A stretch of 64,000 bases of DNA from Pseudomonadota bacterium (GCA_023403845.1 JAEYDL010000012.1:26880-90879), one strand, 5' to 3'; counted from the stretch's first letter, positions 1-8,476 are shown. Notes: a model not told the origin generated them from the letters alone. Program-made: numbers and translations.

Positions 1-836
1 ATTCCGCTGTACATGGCGAGTTCGCCCATCAGAATAAACATGGGAACGACGGAGTAGGTATAGTTAGATGCTACATTATAGGGGGTTATGCCCAGCATGG
101 AGAAGGAAGCCCTGAAATTCGGGTAAATGGCCAGCATGCCGATATAACCGATGAGCGCCATGGCAAGACCGATGGGCATGCCAAGCAGGATACATAGCAT
201 AAGCATGCCGAAGCCGAATGACCCCAGAGCCATGTAGCTTCCCTCAATGGAAGACCCGCGCAGAAAAAAGGGCAGGGAAAGGAGCAATACGCTAAGAACA
301 AGTCCAAGACAGAAGGGAATAATTTCCCTGTTCTTCACCATTTCCACGGCCACACTGAAAAAATTTGCGCAGAGAGACAATGAAAAGGTAATACAGCCCA
401 ACGCGCCGAAAAAAATGAACGGGGAAAACGGGACGCCCAGCATGCCAGTGACTTCTCCCGTCCCGGCCTTGTTCAGACCGTTCTGATACAGGCACCATGA
501 AACAAGGACGAGCAACAAAAAGGGGCACAGGGTGGACACCACTTCCAGCATGTTTTTTATCGGTCTGGAAAAATGGTCCGTGATAAGCGTCACTCGAATG
601 TGGGAACGAGTATCCTGAATGTACCCGAGGCTGCTGAAGACAAGGAAGACCATACAGAATTCCACTATCTCCATCGCTCCCATCAGGGATGTATGGAATA
701 TCCAGCGACTGCCCACATCCAGAACCGTGGGGACAATCATGAGACCACCAGCAATGGCGGCAAGCTTGTAAAGATTGCCGTTCACACAGCGGGAAAGTTT
801 CGTCAGACGGTCGGCACACTGGTCGAGAAAGCTCAT
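1..836 (-). CDS. dctQM: TRAP transporter fused small+large permease (DctQM), partial
   Basis: The reading frame is open from about position 842 to the left edge. The N-terminal part (about 165 residues) has hydrophobic segments arranged like a DctQ small permease. It then continues without a stop into a DctM-type N-terminus (segments containing GMLMLC, GMPIGLAMALIGYIGMLA and SYVVPMF-like residues read as YSVVPMFILMGELA). The two subunits are therefore one polypeptide; most of DctM lies outside the window. DctQM forms the membrane channel of Na+-coupled tripartite uptake systems and works with the periplasmic DctP encoded just upstream. Two ATGs lie six bases apart (842 and 836). The GGGAGG ribosome site abuts the first, so 836 is preferred. 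The substrate cannot be read from the sequence. Confidence 0.85.
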   Translation of the reverse strand, partial: MSFLDQCADRLTKLSRCVNGNLYKLAAIAGGLMIVPTVLDVGSRWIFHTSLMGAMEIVEFCMVFLVFSSLGYIQDTRSHIRVTLITDHFSRPIKNMLEVVSTLCPFLLLVLVSWCLYQNGLNKAGTGEVTGMLGVPFSPFIFFGALGCITFSLSLCANFFSVAVEMVKNREIIPFCLGLVLSVLLLSLPFFLRGSSIEGSYMALGSFGFGMLMLCILLGMPIGLAMALIGYIGMLAIYPNFRASFSMLGITPYNVASNYTYSVVPMFILMGELAMYSG

Positions 837-865
837 GCCCATCCTCCCTCAAAAATCGGGATCTC

Positions 866-900
866 GCAGAATCCGCCCAACGAAGACGGACGGATTCCGC
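866..900 (-). other. Hairpin between dctP and dctQM
   Basis: GAATCCG (869-875) pairs with CGGATTC (891-897), with flanking CGC/GCG. The hairpin lies in the 70-base gap between dctP and dctQM and has no T-run. An intercistronic stem of this kind could stabilise the upstream binding-protein message, which usually needs higher expression than the permease. Confidence 0.35.
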
Positions 901-909
901 GAAAAAAGA

Positions 910-1965
910 TTAATTGGCCCCTCCGGCAAGTTCGGCGCTCACTTCCGCGCCTACTTCACGCACGCGCTTCAACAGAGCTTCCGCATCCTTCCTGTCGGTA
1001 CCAAGCCCCACGACTTTGTCGATCCATGCCTGATCGAGACGGGAACAGGCTTTTACCCAACGCACATATTCGTCCGCATCAAGCGAATAAAAGGTAGCTC
1101 CGGATTTGGTAAACAGTTCACGGCCATCGGCATCGGCGGCATCCATGATCTGCGACATGCGGGCGGCCCATGCTTCGCTCACGCAGGTACTCTCGATAGC
1201 CTTCTGGATATCGGGAGGGAAGCTGTTCCAGAGATCCCTGTTGATGCCCACGAAACGCACATCCTTCATCAGGCTGACGAGGGTAATATGTCTGATGATA
1301 TTCTGAATCTTGATGGAACCGGCAGCCAGCAGGGAGAACAGCGTGGAGTCGGCCGTATTTCGGGACATGGACATATAAATATCAGGAAGCGGCACGGTGA
1401 TGGGGTTCGCCCCCAGCGCTTCCACGGCATTGGCGAACGGCCTGCTCAGACACGCCATGCGCAACCCTTTCATATTCTCCAGTTTTCTGACGGGCCTGTC
1501 CTTGGTCATGACCTGCATGGAGCCGCCTCCCCAGTAGCCAAGAACCTTGACGGATTCCATTTCCTTCTGCAGCAGAGGAGACTCCAGAAATACCCGCCAG
1601 GCGGCGATTCCTTGAGCGGTTGAACAGTTGTTCAGCAAGGGCAGCACAAACACATCATGCAGGGGGAACCGACCGGCATTGCGGGCATGATCGATGGCAC
1701 CCATGTCGATAGCACCACTTTCAATGGAGGTCACAATTTCACTAACGGGAGCGATGGTGTTCGGATTGAAATAACGAATTCTTATCTGACCATTGGTAGC
1801 CTTCTCAATTTCCTTGAACCAGGGAATGAGGCCTTTGGCCACGCTGGGATGGGCCTCAAAATCGGATCCGGTAAAGCGCAAATTCCAGATCTTTGCTTCG
1901 GAAGTTCCCCCACCCACAAACAGCACGGCAGCCACAGCGAGAGCAACGAGAAAACGTTTTGTCAT
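910..1965 (-). CDS. dctP: TRAP transporter solute-binding protein DctP
   Basis: 351 residues with a signal peptide: a charged MTKR start, a hydrophobic core, and probable cleavage after SEA at residue 24, so the mature protein is periplasmic. The body matches the DctP family, including the EIVTSIESGAIDMG segment and the MKGLRM...PFANAVEALGANPITVPLPDIYMSM stretch that carries the conserved arginine used for carboxylate binding in many family members. It delivers substrate to DctQM encoded directly downstream on the same strand. The nearby flavin oxidoreductase suggests, but does not prove, an unsaturated organic acid as substrate. Length is slightly above the usual 320-340. Confidence 0.9.
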   Translation of the reverse strand: MTKRFLVALAVAAVLFVGGGTSEAKIWNLRFTGSDFEAHPSVAKGLIPWFKEIEKATNGQIRIRYFNPNTIAPVSEIVTSIESGAIDMGAIDHARNAGRFPLHDVFVLPLLNNCSTAQGIAAWRVFLESPLLQKEMESVKVLGYWGGGSMQVMTKDRPVRKLENMKGLRMACLSRPFANAVEALGANPITVPLPDIYMSMSRNTADSTLFSLLAAGSIKIQNIIRHITLVSLMKDVRFVGINRDLWNSFPPDIQKAIESTCVSEAWAARMSQIMDAADADGRELFTKSGATFYSLDADEYVRWVKACSRLDQAWIDKVVGLGTDRKDAEALLKRVREVGAEVSAELAGGAN

Positions 1966-2026
1966 GAAATCCTCCTGTATCCCGCTAGAAGGTTCGACAG
2001 AAAAGAAAAATACGGTTGAAAACAGA

Positions 2027-2057
2027 TTCCCGGAAGGAGAAACTCTCCTCCCGGGAA
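2027..2057 (-). terminator. Hairpin after the flavin oxidoreductase gene
   Basis: TTCCCGG (2027-2033) pairs with CCGGGAA (2051-2057), with an inner GGAGA/TCTCC stem, four bases past the stop codon of the 2061-4094 gene. Read on the minus strand it is followed by a T-rich tract. It could terminate part of the transcription before dctP or protect the 3' end of the upstream message. Confidence 0.5.
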
Positions 2058-2060
2058 ACT

Positions 2061-4094
2061 CTAGATGATCAAGGCGGCATCATAGCCGGAAGCCGTAGCA
2101 TCGGCCACGGTGCCCACCTTCCTGCAGTCGCCGACATGGATGACATCGAAGGCCAGATCATTAAACATGGCGGCATGTTCTTTCAGTGCCCTCATACCGG
2201 CACAGAGGATAATGGCATCGGCGTTGATCTTCTTCGAAACACCGTTCTCCTCCACCATGATGCCGTCGTCGAGAATCTCGAGACACGTAGTCGAGATATG
2301 CGGAGTAACCCTGTCATCGTGTTCGATGATATGGAGGGTATGCAGGCGCTCGGTATAGATGCCCTCAGGAGCCAGGAGAGGAGCCATCTCAACGACATCC
2401 ACTGCGTAACCGAGGTGAGAGAGCTGCAGAGCGACTTCACACCCCACCATGCCGCCGCCGACAATGGCGATCTTCTTCCCGGCAAGCAGCCCGGTTTCAT
2501 GGCCAAGGATCTGTCTGGCCGTGAACACGTTGGCCCTGTCCACACCCGGGATGCGCGGAACGACAGGTTCTGCACCAACAGCCACAATAACGACATCCGG
2601 GGTTTCCGCCTCCACCCGTTCCCGGGTAGCTTCCACCCCCAAATACAGCCGAATGGCAGCCTTACGCACCTGTATCTCAAGGTAGCGGCGATAGCGCTCC
2701 ATGCTGTCCTTTTTAAACCACATGTTATCGGCATAATAACAGAGCTGCCCGCCCAGTGCATCGGACTTTTCAAAAAGCACAACTTCATGGCCTCTCTGTG
2801 CCGCATTGATGGCGGCATTCATACCAGCCACTCCGCCGCCGATGATCACGACCTTCTTCCTGCTCGCCGCCTGCGGGAAGTCAAGGCGACATTGTCCGTT
2901 ACCGTGAAACACGTTCACGGCGCATTCCGCACGGCGGGTAGTTGTTGGAAACTCATCAAATATATCAGCTATATTATGAACACTGGTGTTGCGTTTCCCA
3001 AGCGGAATGTCGAGACAGTGCATGCAGCGGATGCAGGGACGAATATCTTCGGCGTGGCCAGTACGAGCCTTGTTTGCCCAGTCGGGTTCAGCTATCCAGC
3101 CCCGGGCCATAAGCACATAGTCGGCCATGCCTTCTGCGATAACCCTTTCAGCAAACTCTGGTGTGTCGATAGCGCCGAGAGTACCGACGGGGAGGTGGAT
3201 ATCGGGCGTACTTTTCACCCTGGCTGCCAGATGTACATTGTGCCCTTCTTCAATAAAGTGCGTGGGATGCATTATAGCACGGCTAAACGGTACAAAACGA
3301 TTGCCTGTGGAGATATGTACAAGGCTGGCATAGTCCTGAATCATGCGCACATTCTGAATGGTATCTTCGATCTGAATACCTTCAGATACGCACTCGTCGC
3401 CACTAAGGCGTACTTCTATAAGGAAGTCCTTGCCCACAGTCTTGCGCACACGTTCCAGCACCATAAGCGGAAAACGCATGCGATTCTCCACGCTGCCGCC
3501 GTATCTGTCCGTGCGCTGATTCAGAATGGGGGAAAGAAAGCCGCCCATAAGCCAGCCGTGACCATAATGCAGAAGACACATGTCGAATCCCGCACGCTTG
3601 GCCATATTCGCCGCCTTGGCATAGATATGAGCCACATACTCCATATCTTCTTCCGTCATGGACCGCACATGCACGCCGCTGGGCATATTCATTTCCATGG
3701 CGGACATGGGATCACGACCATCACCGAAGGCAGGCATGGCAAAATGTCCGCTGTGATTGAATTCAATGGAGGTTTTGGCCCCAAAGATATGGCAGTATTC
3801 ATTATAGGTGTTATAGGCCTTGAGGCATTCTTCATCGATAATGTTCAGATGACTGTCGTGCGCGGCACTGTTCACGCGGTCAAGCAGGGATTCGCCGATA
3901 TGCACTGCGCCTGCACCGCCCCTGGCAAATCCCCCATAGTAGCGAATACCTTCGTTCGTGAGCAGGTTGTTCACCCCAGCAGAAAAGGGCGTGTGCGTCG
4001 GGGCCACGAATACACGATTCTTGAATGTGACACCGCCAATCGTCATGGGGCTAAAAAGATGGGGATAGAGCTGCTTGTAGACAGGCTTGTTCAT
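2061..4094 (-). CDS. NADH:flavin oxidoreductase / 2,4-dienoyl-CoA reductase family protein
   Basis: 677 residues with the layout of 2,4-dienoyl-CoA reductase, BaiH/BaiCD and enoate reductases. It has an FMN-binding OYE-type barrel (about 1-345), an Fe-S cysteine cluster (C354, C357, C360, then C391), an FAD-binding Rossmann region (VVIIGGGVAG, about 415-424) and an NAD(P)H-binding one (IAIVGGGMVG, about 542-551). Such enzymes pass electrons from NAD(P)H through FAD, 4Fe-4S and FMN to a C=C bond of an unsaturated acid or thioester. Two oddities: the loop between C360 and C391 has 30 residues, against roughly a dozen in DCR, and the active-site position usually Tyr (GYL) is Trp181 (GWL). It is the first gene of a probable operon with dctP-dctQM, so the imported substrate may be what it reduces. 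Substrate unknown. Confidence 0.9.
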   Translation of the reverse strand: MNKPVYKQLYPHLFSPMTIGGVTFKNRVFVAPTHTPFSAGVNNLLTNEGIRYYGGFARGGAGAVHIGESLLDRVNSAAHDSHLNIIDEECLKAYNTYNEYCHIFGAKTSIEFNHSGHFAMPAFGDGRDPMSAMEMNMPSGVHVRSMTEEDMEYVAHIYAKAANMAKRAGFDMCLLHYGHGWLMGGFLSPILNQRTDRYGGSVENRMRFPLMVLERVRKTVGKDFLIEVRLSGDECVSEGIQIEDTIQNVRMIQDYASLVHISTGNRFVPFSRAIMHPTHFIEEGHNVHLAARVKSTPDIHLPVGTLGAIDTPEFAERVIAEGMADYVLMARGWIAEPDWANKARTGHAEDIRPCIRCMHCLDIPLGKRNTSVHNIADIFDEFPTTTRRAECAVNVFHGNGQCRLDFPQAASRKKVVIIGGGVAGMNAAINAAQRGHEVVLFEKSDALGGQLCYYADNMWFKKDSMERYRRYLEIQVRKAAIRLYLGVEATRERVEAETPDVVIVAVGAEPVVPRIPGVDRANVFTARQILGHETGLLAGKKIAIVGGGMVGCEVALQLSHLGYAVDVVEMAPLLAPEGIYTERLHTLHIIEHDDRVTPHISTTCLEILDDGIMVEENGVSKKINADAIILCAGMRALKEHAAMFNDLAFDVIHVGDCRKVGTVADATASGYDAALII

Positions 4095-4204
4095 AAAACC
4101 ACGCCTCCTGAAAATACATGGAATGGATTTCGAGATGGTGACCGCTATTGTTCATAAAATAACGAACTGAGGGGTGCTTGCCTATCAGACAAATATTTGA
4201 GGCT

Positions 4205-4226
4205 ATTACAGTTAAAAACCTGTAAT
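4205..4226. promoter_or_regulatory. Inverted repeat, candidate LysR-family operator
   Basis: ATTACAG (4205-4211), an 8-base spacer, then CTGTAAT (4220-4226). It is a perfect 7-bp dyad with T-N11-A geometry, in the 267-bp divergent region between the flavin oxidoreductase and the LysR gene. This is where a LysR regulator normally binds. Confidence 0.55.
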
Positions 4227-4241
4227 GCTGAATATGCAAAA

Positions 4242-4253
4242 ACAATATATTGT
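4242..4253. promoter_or_regulatory. Second dyad in the divergent region
   Basis: ACAATATATTGT is a perfect 12-bp palindrome immediately followed by AAT, so TGTAAT recurs here as in the 4205-4226 dyad. It may be the second (activation) half of a LysR binding region or overlap a promoter; the surroundings are very A+T-rich. Confidence 0.4.
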
Positions 4254-4361
4254 AATAATTATACTTTATTAAAACATCTTCTCTCTTTTCACCTTGAAAA
4301 AATTTTCCAAAAGCATAAGACTGCATGCAATACTCAGAAGGCAGGACGGTAAATTTTCTGT

Positions 4362-5279
4362 ATGACATTGCGGCAATTCGAACATTTTCTTGCCATCGTG
4401 CAACACGGCTCCATCAACAAGGCAGCCCTCCAGCTCTCGCTTACGCAACAATCCCTGCAATCCTCCATCAACGCACTGGAAAAGCATCTGGGCTTTGCAG
4501 TCTTCATTCGTTCGCGAACCGGCGTCTGCCTCACGCCACACGGTGAAGAGATTCTTCGTGACGTGCGGCAAATCATGAGCATTGTGAACAAGTGGAAAAA
4601 ACAGGGAAACGACTCGGCACGGAAAACGATATGCATTGCGGGCACGGTTTCCATGATCAATCTTGTCATGGACAAGCTAGTCATCCATTTTAAGGAAAAG
4701 CATCCCAACGTGGCGCTGGAAATTCATGAGGCTCTTCGCCTGAAGGCCGTATCGCTGGTACGGCAGGAATCCATGATAGGAATATTCGGAGCCGTTCCAC
4801 CCAAGGAAATAAAGCAGACGCAGGAAACCCTGAATAGGGACAACTGCAGGATGGAAATCCTTGGTGCTGACGACTACAGAGTGTTCATCAACAGTGCACA
4901 CCCTCTAGCCGCCCGGAAAAGCATCCTGCTGGAGCAACTCTCCCAGTTCACCGCAGCACTGTATCCGCAAGATGATCACAAATTTTACTACCGGGAAATA
5001 TTCAAATTCTTTTCTCCCGATAGAACCCCGCACTATGCATCCAGACAGGAAAACCTGCTCAAACTCGTGGGGCGTGTTCCTTCCATCGCGGCAGTGTTCC
5101 CGGGCAGTGCCATCTCCAACCCCAATATTCATGCGGAACAGCTTGTCGCCCTGCCTGTTTCGGATTTCCCCATGCCCGGTTTGAACTGCCTTGCCTATCC
5201 ATGCCTGGAAACGCTGTCTCCCATTGAGAATGAACTCGTAGAAAAAATACGTGAAATCTGCATGTCCCACAGAGCATGA
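4362..5279 (+). CDS. LysR-family transcriptional regulator
   Basis: 305 residues. The first ~60 form the LysR winged helix-turn-helix (TLRQFEHFLAIVQHGSINKAALQLSLTQ, then LEKHLG...FIRSRTGVCLTPHGE). The remainder is the two-lobed effector-binding domain. The ATG at 4362 starts exactly at the usual MTLRQ position. It is divergent from the flavin oxidoreductase/TRAP operon and separated from it by two inverted repeats, so it probably controls that operon in response to the imported compound or its product. The effector cannot be deduced. Confidence 0.93.
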   Translation: MTLRQFEHFLAIVQHGSINKAALQLSLTQQSLQSSINALEKHLGFAVFIRSRTGVCLTPHGEEILRDVRQIMSIVNKWKKQGNDSARKTICIAGTVSMINLVMDKLVIHFKEKHPNVALEIHEALRLKAVSLVRQESMIGIFGAVPPKEIKQTQETLNRDNCRMEILGADDYRVFINSAHPLAARKSILLEQLSQFTAALYPQDDHKFYYREIFKFFSPDRTPHYASRQENLLKLVGRVPSIAAVFPGSAISNPNIHAEQLVALPVSDFPMPGLNCLAYPCLETLSPIENELVEKIREICMSHRA

Positions 5280-5842
5280 GCGACAATGCAGACTTTACGC
5301 ACCAGCAACAGATCCGCTCTCCTGCACATCCCCACCGCTCTCCGTGCACAGACCTGCTTCTCCGGTCATGACTCCACGTCGTTTCAGAACCCATGCGCGA
5401 TGCCGAAGCCGGGTGAAGTTCAGAGCCGGCCACTTGCGATGCAATCGTGAGGAACTCCGAACGGGAACGTGCAACGCCGCAGAAGAGAAACGGAGATCAG
5501 AACCAGACGATATGGACGAGTGGGGGCTCAGATGAGCCGGATCCGCCTCTGGCATACGCACTCTTCGTCCAGCCAGAACACCGTATCTGAACGATGGATT
5601 TTCGGGAATGCAGCCGTCCGGCCGAGTACCACAGCGAAGAGAGCAACGACATCCATCCGGCGGAACGACTCCAGCGACTTTATTCGGACATCTTTCCCCG
5701 TCATCCTGCGCAACGATGCATCCCTTTGTATAAAGAAACACATCTCTCTGTTTATACTTGAAAAAGCATCTTGAAACTTTTAGGTATTTCCAGTATACGA
5801 AAACCCGGATCTTCATCGGCCATCAGCAAAGGATCGTACTCT
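5280..5842. other. Intergenic region, no supported gene
   Basis: No reading frame here looks like a protein; a 173-codon minus-strand frame (5295-5816) is of low-complexity, Arg/Ser-rich composition. The one structured element is GTATAAA (5728-5734) and TTTATAC (5751-5757), an inverted repeat with a 16-base spacer, about 90 bases before the next gene and a possible operator or hairpin. Confidence 0.5.
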
Positions 5843-6259
5843 ATGCCCCACGCACGAACAGACGAGCAGCAGGAACGCTGGCTCAAGGATTATTTCCGCA
5901 CCAGGAATGCGGGGGCCGAGTTTATTCTGCCCTGGGCCATCGATACTTTCTTTCTGGCCATTACCGCCATCAAGAGCACCTTCACCGGCCCGGAACTCAA
6001 GGCCATTATTGAGACGCATCGGAATCTGCGACTGCTGCCGGATCATACCCGTCTCTCCTATCTGCTGCTGCGCATCGGCAACCTCTGCGAGACGGACGGG
6101 CTGCACACGCGTTACGGCATCAGCCGTTCCAGTCTTGAAGCAAAACTGCGTCGCCTTGACGATACGCAGGCCACGGCCCTTATGGTCTGGGCCTCGGCAT
6201 TCTGGGTCAATCATGATGGCTCTGCCGAAAATATGGATGAATATATCAGAACCTACTGA
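5843..6259 (+). CDS. Hypothetical 138-residue helical protein
   Basis: Not recognised. The ATG at 5843 has AAGGA nine bases upstream; the frame could be extended to 5771 but the extension has no ribosome site. The protein is mixed hydrophobic/charged and probably all-helical, with no signal peptide or obvious membrane span. It includes a segment RYGISRSSLEAKLRRLDD that resembles a helix-turn-helix recognition region, so a small DNA-binding role is conceivable but weak. It stands alone in a gene-poor stretch, with no operon partner. Confidence 0.6.
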   Translation: MPHARTDEQQERWLKDYFRTRNAGAEFILPWAIDTFFLAITAIKSTFTGPELKAIIETHRNLRLLPDHTRLSYLLLRIGNLCETDGLHTRYGISRSSLEAKLRRLDDTQATALMVWASAFWVNHDGSAENMDEYIRTY

Positions 6260-6855
6260 GCTTCATCTTCCGTCCCTGTCTCTCTTCTCCTCATCCGCAT
6301 CTGCGATCTGGAGTCTTCTCTTGACGCGCTGCCCGTATGTTCCGAACGGCCTTCATGCCTGCTTTGTCATATGTTGAGCGACACATTTTATGGCAGACTT
6401 CTTGTCAGGATCCTACTGGCTGCCGGCATCACTCCCTTCACAAAATTTTCTGTATTGCAGCCACACTGTACATAGCCCTGACAATCTCCCCCTGCAGGAG
6501 AGGTACAACATGCCATAAAAGAACGCATGACATTGTCACAGACCAATTCTCTCCCATATGCGGTCTGGGAAAGAAGGGCCGGAACCGGCAGTCCTTGCCG
6601 AAGCTGTTCAGGAGGTACCTGAAAAGGCGGCTCATCCTCAAACTTTTCTTTCATAACGCACAAGATATCATGGTCATGTCACAGGAACTTCCTGCTGTTT
6701 TATTCATAGCACTGCGAATAATATTGAGGAGAAGTTCCTGCCCCGTTCCGGTTCGCACCAAAAGCCAAAATGAATTTCAAGCTCACAGAACAGGAAGTTA
6801 TCAGGCAGTTATCTGATATTCTTCTTAACTGTGCAGGGATTTTCTTGTCATGTTG
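6260..6855. other. Intergenic region, nothing recognised
   Basis: About 600 bases with only short shadow frames, no tRNA-like T-loop motif and no strong terminator. It may be decayed sequence next to the acquired-looking exporter operon. Confidence 0.5.
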
Positions 6856-7170
6856 TCACCCTGACATCTTCAGCATAATGACGGAACATGTTATAAGAAA
6901 GACGCACACGATCTTTTTCCTGCTTTTCCTTTCTCCCCAAAAAAGAATCCCCGACAGGACAGTGCCCATCACCCCTATGCCCGTATAGGCGGCATAGGCG
7001 ACAGAGGCGTCCACGCTTTTCATGGCCAGATGCAAAAAATAAATGGATGTCGATAATGCCATGCCATACAGTATGATGCCATGGAAATATTTCTTGAGCG
7101 CCAGCATTCTGATGCCCAAAACGACCAGTACTTCAAGCAGCCCCGCAAGGACGATAAATATCCAGCTCAC
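6856..7170 (-). CDS. Small multidrug resistance (SMR) family protein, YkkD-like subunit
   Basis: 104 residues with four predicted transmembrane helices and the SMR glutamate in helix 1 (Glu13 in AGLLEV). Helix 3 holds AYAAYTGIGVMGTVLSGILFWGE, the typical SMR signature. It starts with GTG at 7170, overlapping the stop of the upstream partner as GTGA, so the pair is translationally coupled. Paired SMR proteins of this kind (YkkCD, EbrAB) form antiparallel heterodimers that export cations by proton exchange; YkkCD-like and Gdx pairs have been linked to guanidinium export. The substrate here is not known. Confidence 0.88.
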   Translation of the reverse strand: MSWIFIVLAGLLEVLVVLGIRMLALKKYFHGIILYGMALSTSIYFLHLAMKSVDASVAYAAYTGIGVMGTVLSGILFWGERKSRKKIVCVFLITCSVIMLKMSG

Positions 7171-7478
7171 CTGTTTTCTTCCCTGTTCAGTTCAACTATC
7201 GAAAATAGAAGAATTATGATTGCTGCCACCGACAACGGCGTCATTTCCTTGCCGCAAAGCACGTCGATCAAATAAGATCCCAGCGTACCGAATACGACAA
7301 AGAGGACATACGCCATGGACGCGCCCATTCTGCGTGTAGCCCAGGTGAGAAGCAAAAAGCTCAACCCGATGCACAAAAAGGTTCCTGCCCACTCCGGAAG
7401 TGAATGAGCATGCTTGATCCCCATGACCCAGCCAATCTCAAAAGCGCTTGCCAGAATCAAAACAGACCAGTTCAACAT
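7167..7478 (-). CDS. Small multidrug resistance (SMR) family protein, YkkC-like subunit
   Basis: 103 residues, four transmembrane helices, with the membrane-embedded Glu14 in the segment AFEIGWVMGIKHAHSLPEW, which closely resembles YkkC. It begins only two bases after the stop of the TetR-like gene and overlaps the second SMR gene by four bases, so all three form one operon. No ykkC/guanidine-I riboswitch was apparent upstream; control is more likely through the TetR protein and the palindrome at 8075-8114. Confidence 0.88.
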   Translation of the reverse strand: MLNWSVLILASAFEIGWVMGIKHAHSLPEWAGTFLCIGLSFLLLTWATRRMGASMAYVLFVVFGTLGSYLIDVLCGKEMTPLSVAAIIILLFSIVELNREENR

Positions 7479-7480
7479 GG

Positions 7481-8032
7481 CTACAGTCTACCCTCCACAA
7501 ACGAACCGATGTCGGAAAATACGTCTTTCCACTCCTGTTCGCTGAATGTTGCAATACCAAAATATTTAAGGAAAAAGGCTCCTTCTGTCGCCAGATAGGC
7601 GATCCTCGCCCGGCGATCCTCCTCGGTCCCGCCCGTGAGCGCTCCGATCCTTTCGTCATGCCATCTTTTTAGCCAGTCTCGTAATTCAGTTGACTCTAGA
7701 AGAATAATCAAATGACATGCCGCGCTTTGAAGCAACGATTCTTCTTCCGATGTGATTGTTACATGTTCTTTTATTCTTTCGACAGGCGATGCCTCACCCG
7801 GATCTTTTCCCGTCTTCTTCCGGCATGCTTCATCGTACCGTCTGTTCCAGCGTTCAATGAGAGCGTTTATTATGCCTTTTTTATTGCCGAAACACGATTG
7901 TACGCCGCCTTTTGATATCCCCATGGCCTTTGCTATCGCCTCTATCGTCAAAGCGGATGCACCATCCTGAATGATTATGCGCTCAACGACATCCAGCATC
8001 TGGTCTCGATCAATCGACTTGGCCTTGCCCAT
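7481..8032 (-). CDS. TetR/AcrR-family transcriptional regulator
   Basis: 183 residues. The N-terminal helix-turn-helix spans about residues 10-55 (MLDVVERIIIQDGASALTIEAIAKAMGISKGGVQSCF read in pieces), followed by an all-helical ligand domain. The ATG at 8032 is chosen because the TetR domain begins there and it follows a GGAG ribosome site; the longer frame to 8272 crosses the operator palindrome and is not protein-like. As first gene of the operon it is likely autoregulated and represses the paired SMR exporter until an exported compound binds. Confidence 0.88.
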   Translation of the reverse strand: MGKAKSIDRDQMLDVVERIIIQDGASALTIEAIAKAMGISKGGVQSCFGNKKGIINALIERWNRRYDEACRKKTGKDPGEASPVERIKEHVTITSEEESLLQSAACHLIILLESTELRDWLKRWHDERIGALTGGTEEDRRARIAYLATEGAFFLKYFGIATFSEQEWKDVFSDIGSFVEGRL

Positions 8033-8074
8033 GCGAACTCCACTCCCCGCTAGTCGGTAGCACGTGTTTTCTTT

Positions 8075-8114
8075 GATATTTTTTAAATACATACGTATGT
8101 ATTTAAAAAATATC
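8075..8114. promoter_or_regulatory. 40-bp perfect palindrome, probable TetR operator
   Basis: The left arm GATATTTTTTAAATACATAC is followed at once by its exact reverse complement, giving 20 matched pairs and no spacer, centred between 8094 and 8095. It lies about 45 bases upstream of the TetR start. The core TACATACGTATGTA is typical of TetR/AcrR operators; the outer A/T arms may overlap the promoter. Confidence 0.75.
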
Positions 8115-8476
8115 CCGTTGTCAATTTCCGGCCAGAACGGTAACCCCAAAAGTCCCCGGACTTTCCTTCGCACCCACAACACAGTGCATTTTATATTTTT
8201 TAACAAGGTAGTATACTGACATATCAACGCAACCTCATGCAGTTCAGGAATCTCTTTCACATTCCCTGCCATGGAACGGAAGCAGACATCACAGGGAATT
8301 CACACGGTTATCCCGCTTCACCGCATCGCCTCGTCACATCGGACAAAATCAGACGGACTCCTGAACAGCCTGTTGACTTTAAACGCTCGTGGGGCCATCC
8401 CTTCCCGAAGAACCATGAAAAGCAGCGCCGCGCGTCGCCGGAAGGCGATCCCGCTCCGGGCGTCACCGAAACAGAC
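8115..8476. other. Upstream region of hydE
   Basis: The hydE frame stays open back to 8237, but the extension does not resemble HydE, so this is treated as leader. It contains an A+T-rich stretch (8185-8225) that may hold the hydE promoter. No clear Fnr dyad was seen. Confidence 0.4.

Noticed and set aside
2016..4157. 713-codon open frame on the plus strand
   Set aside because: Antisense to the flavin oxidoreductase, which has clear FMN, Fe-S and Rossmann motifs.
5295..5816. 173-codon minus-strand frame after the LysR gene
   Set aside because: Arg/Ser-rich, no ribosome site, no family resemblance.
6337..6816. 159-codon plus-strand frame in the gene-poor stretch
   Set aside because: Cys/Arg/Ser-rich with no domain or ribosome site.
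8075..8114. Possible insertion-sequence end or attachment site
   Set aside because: No transposase or direct repeats nearby; position just upstream of a TetR gene explains the palindrome better as an operator.
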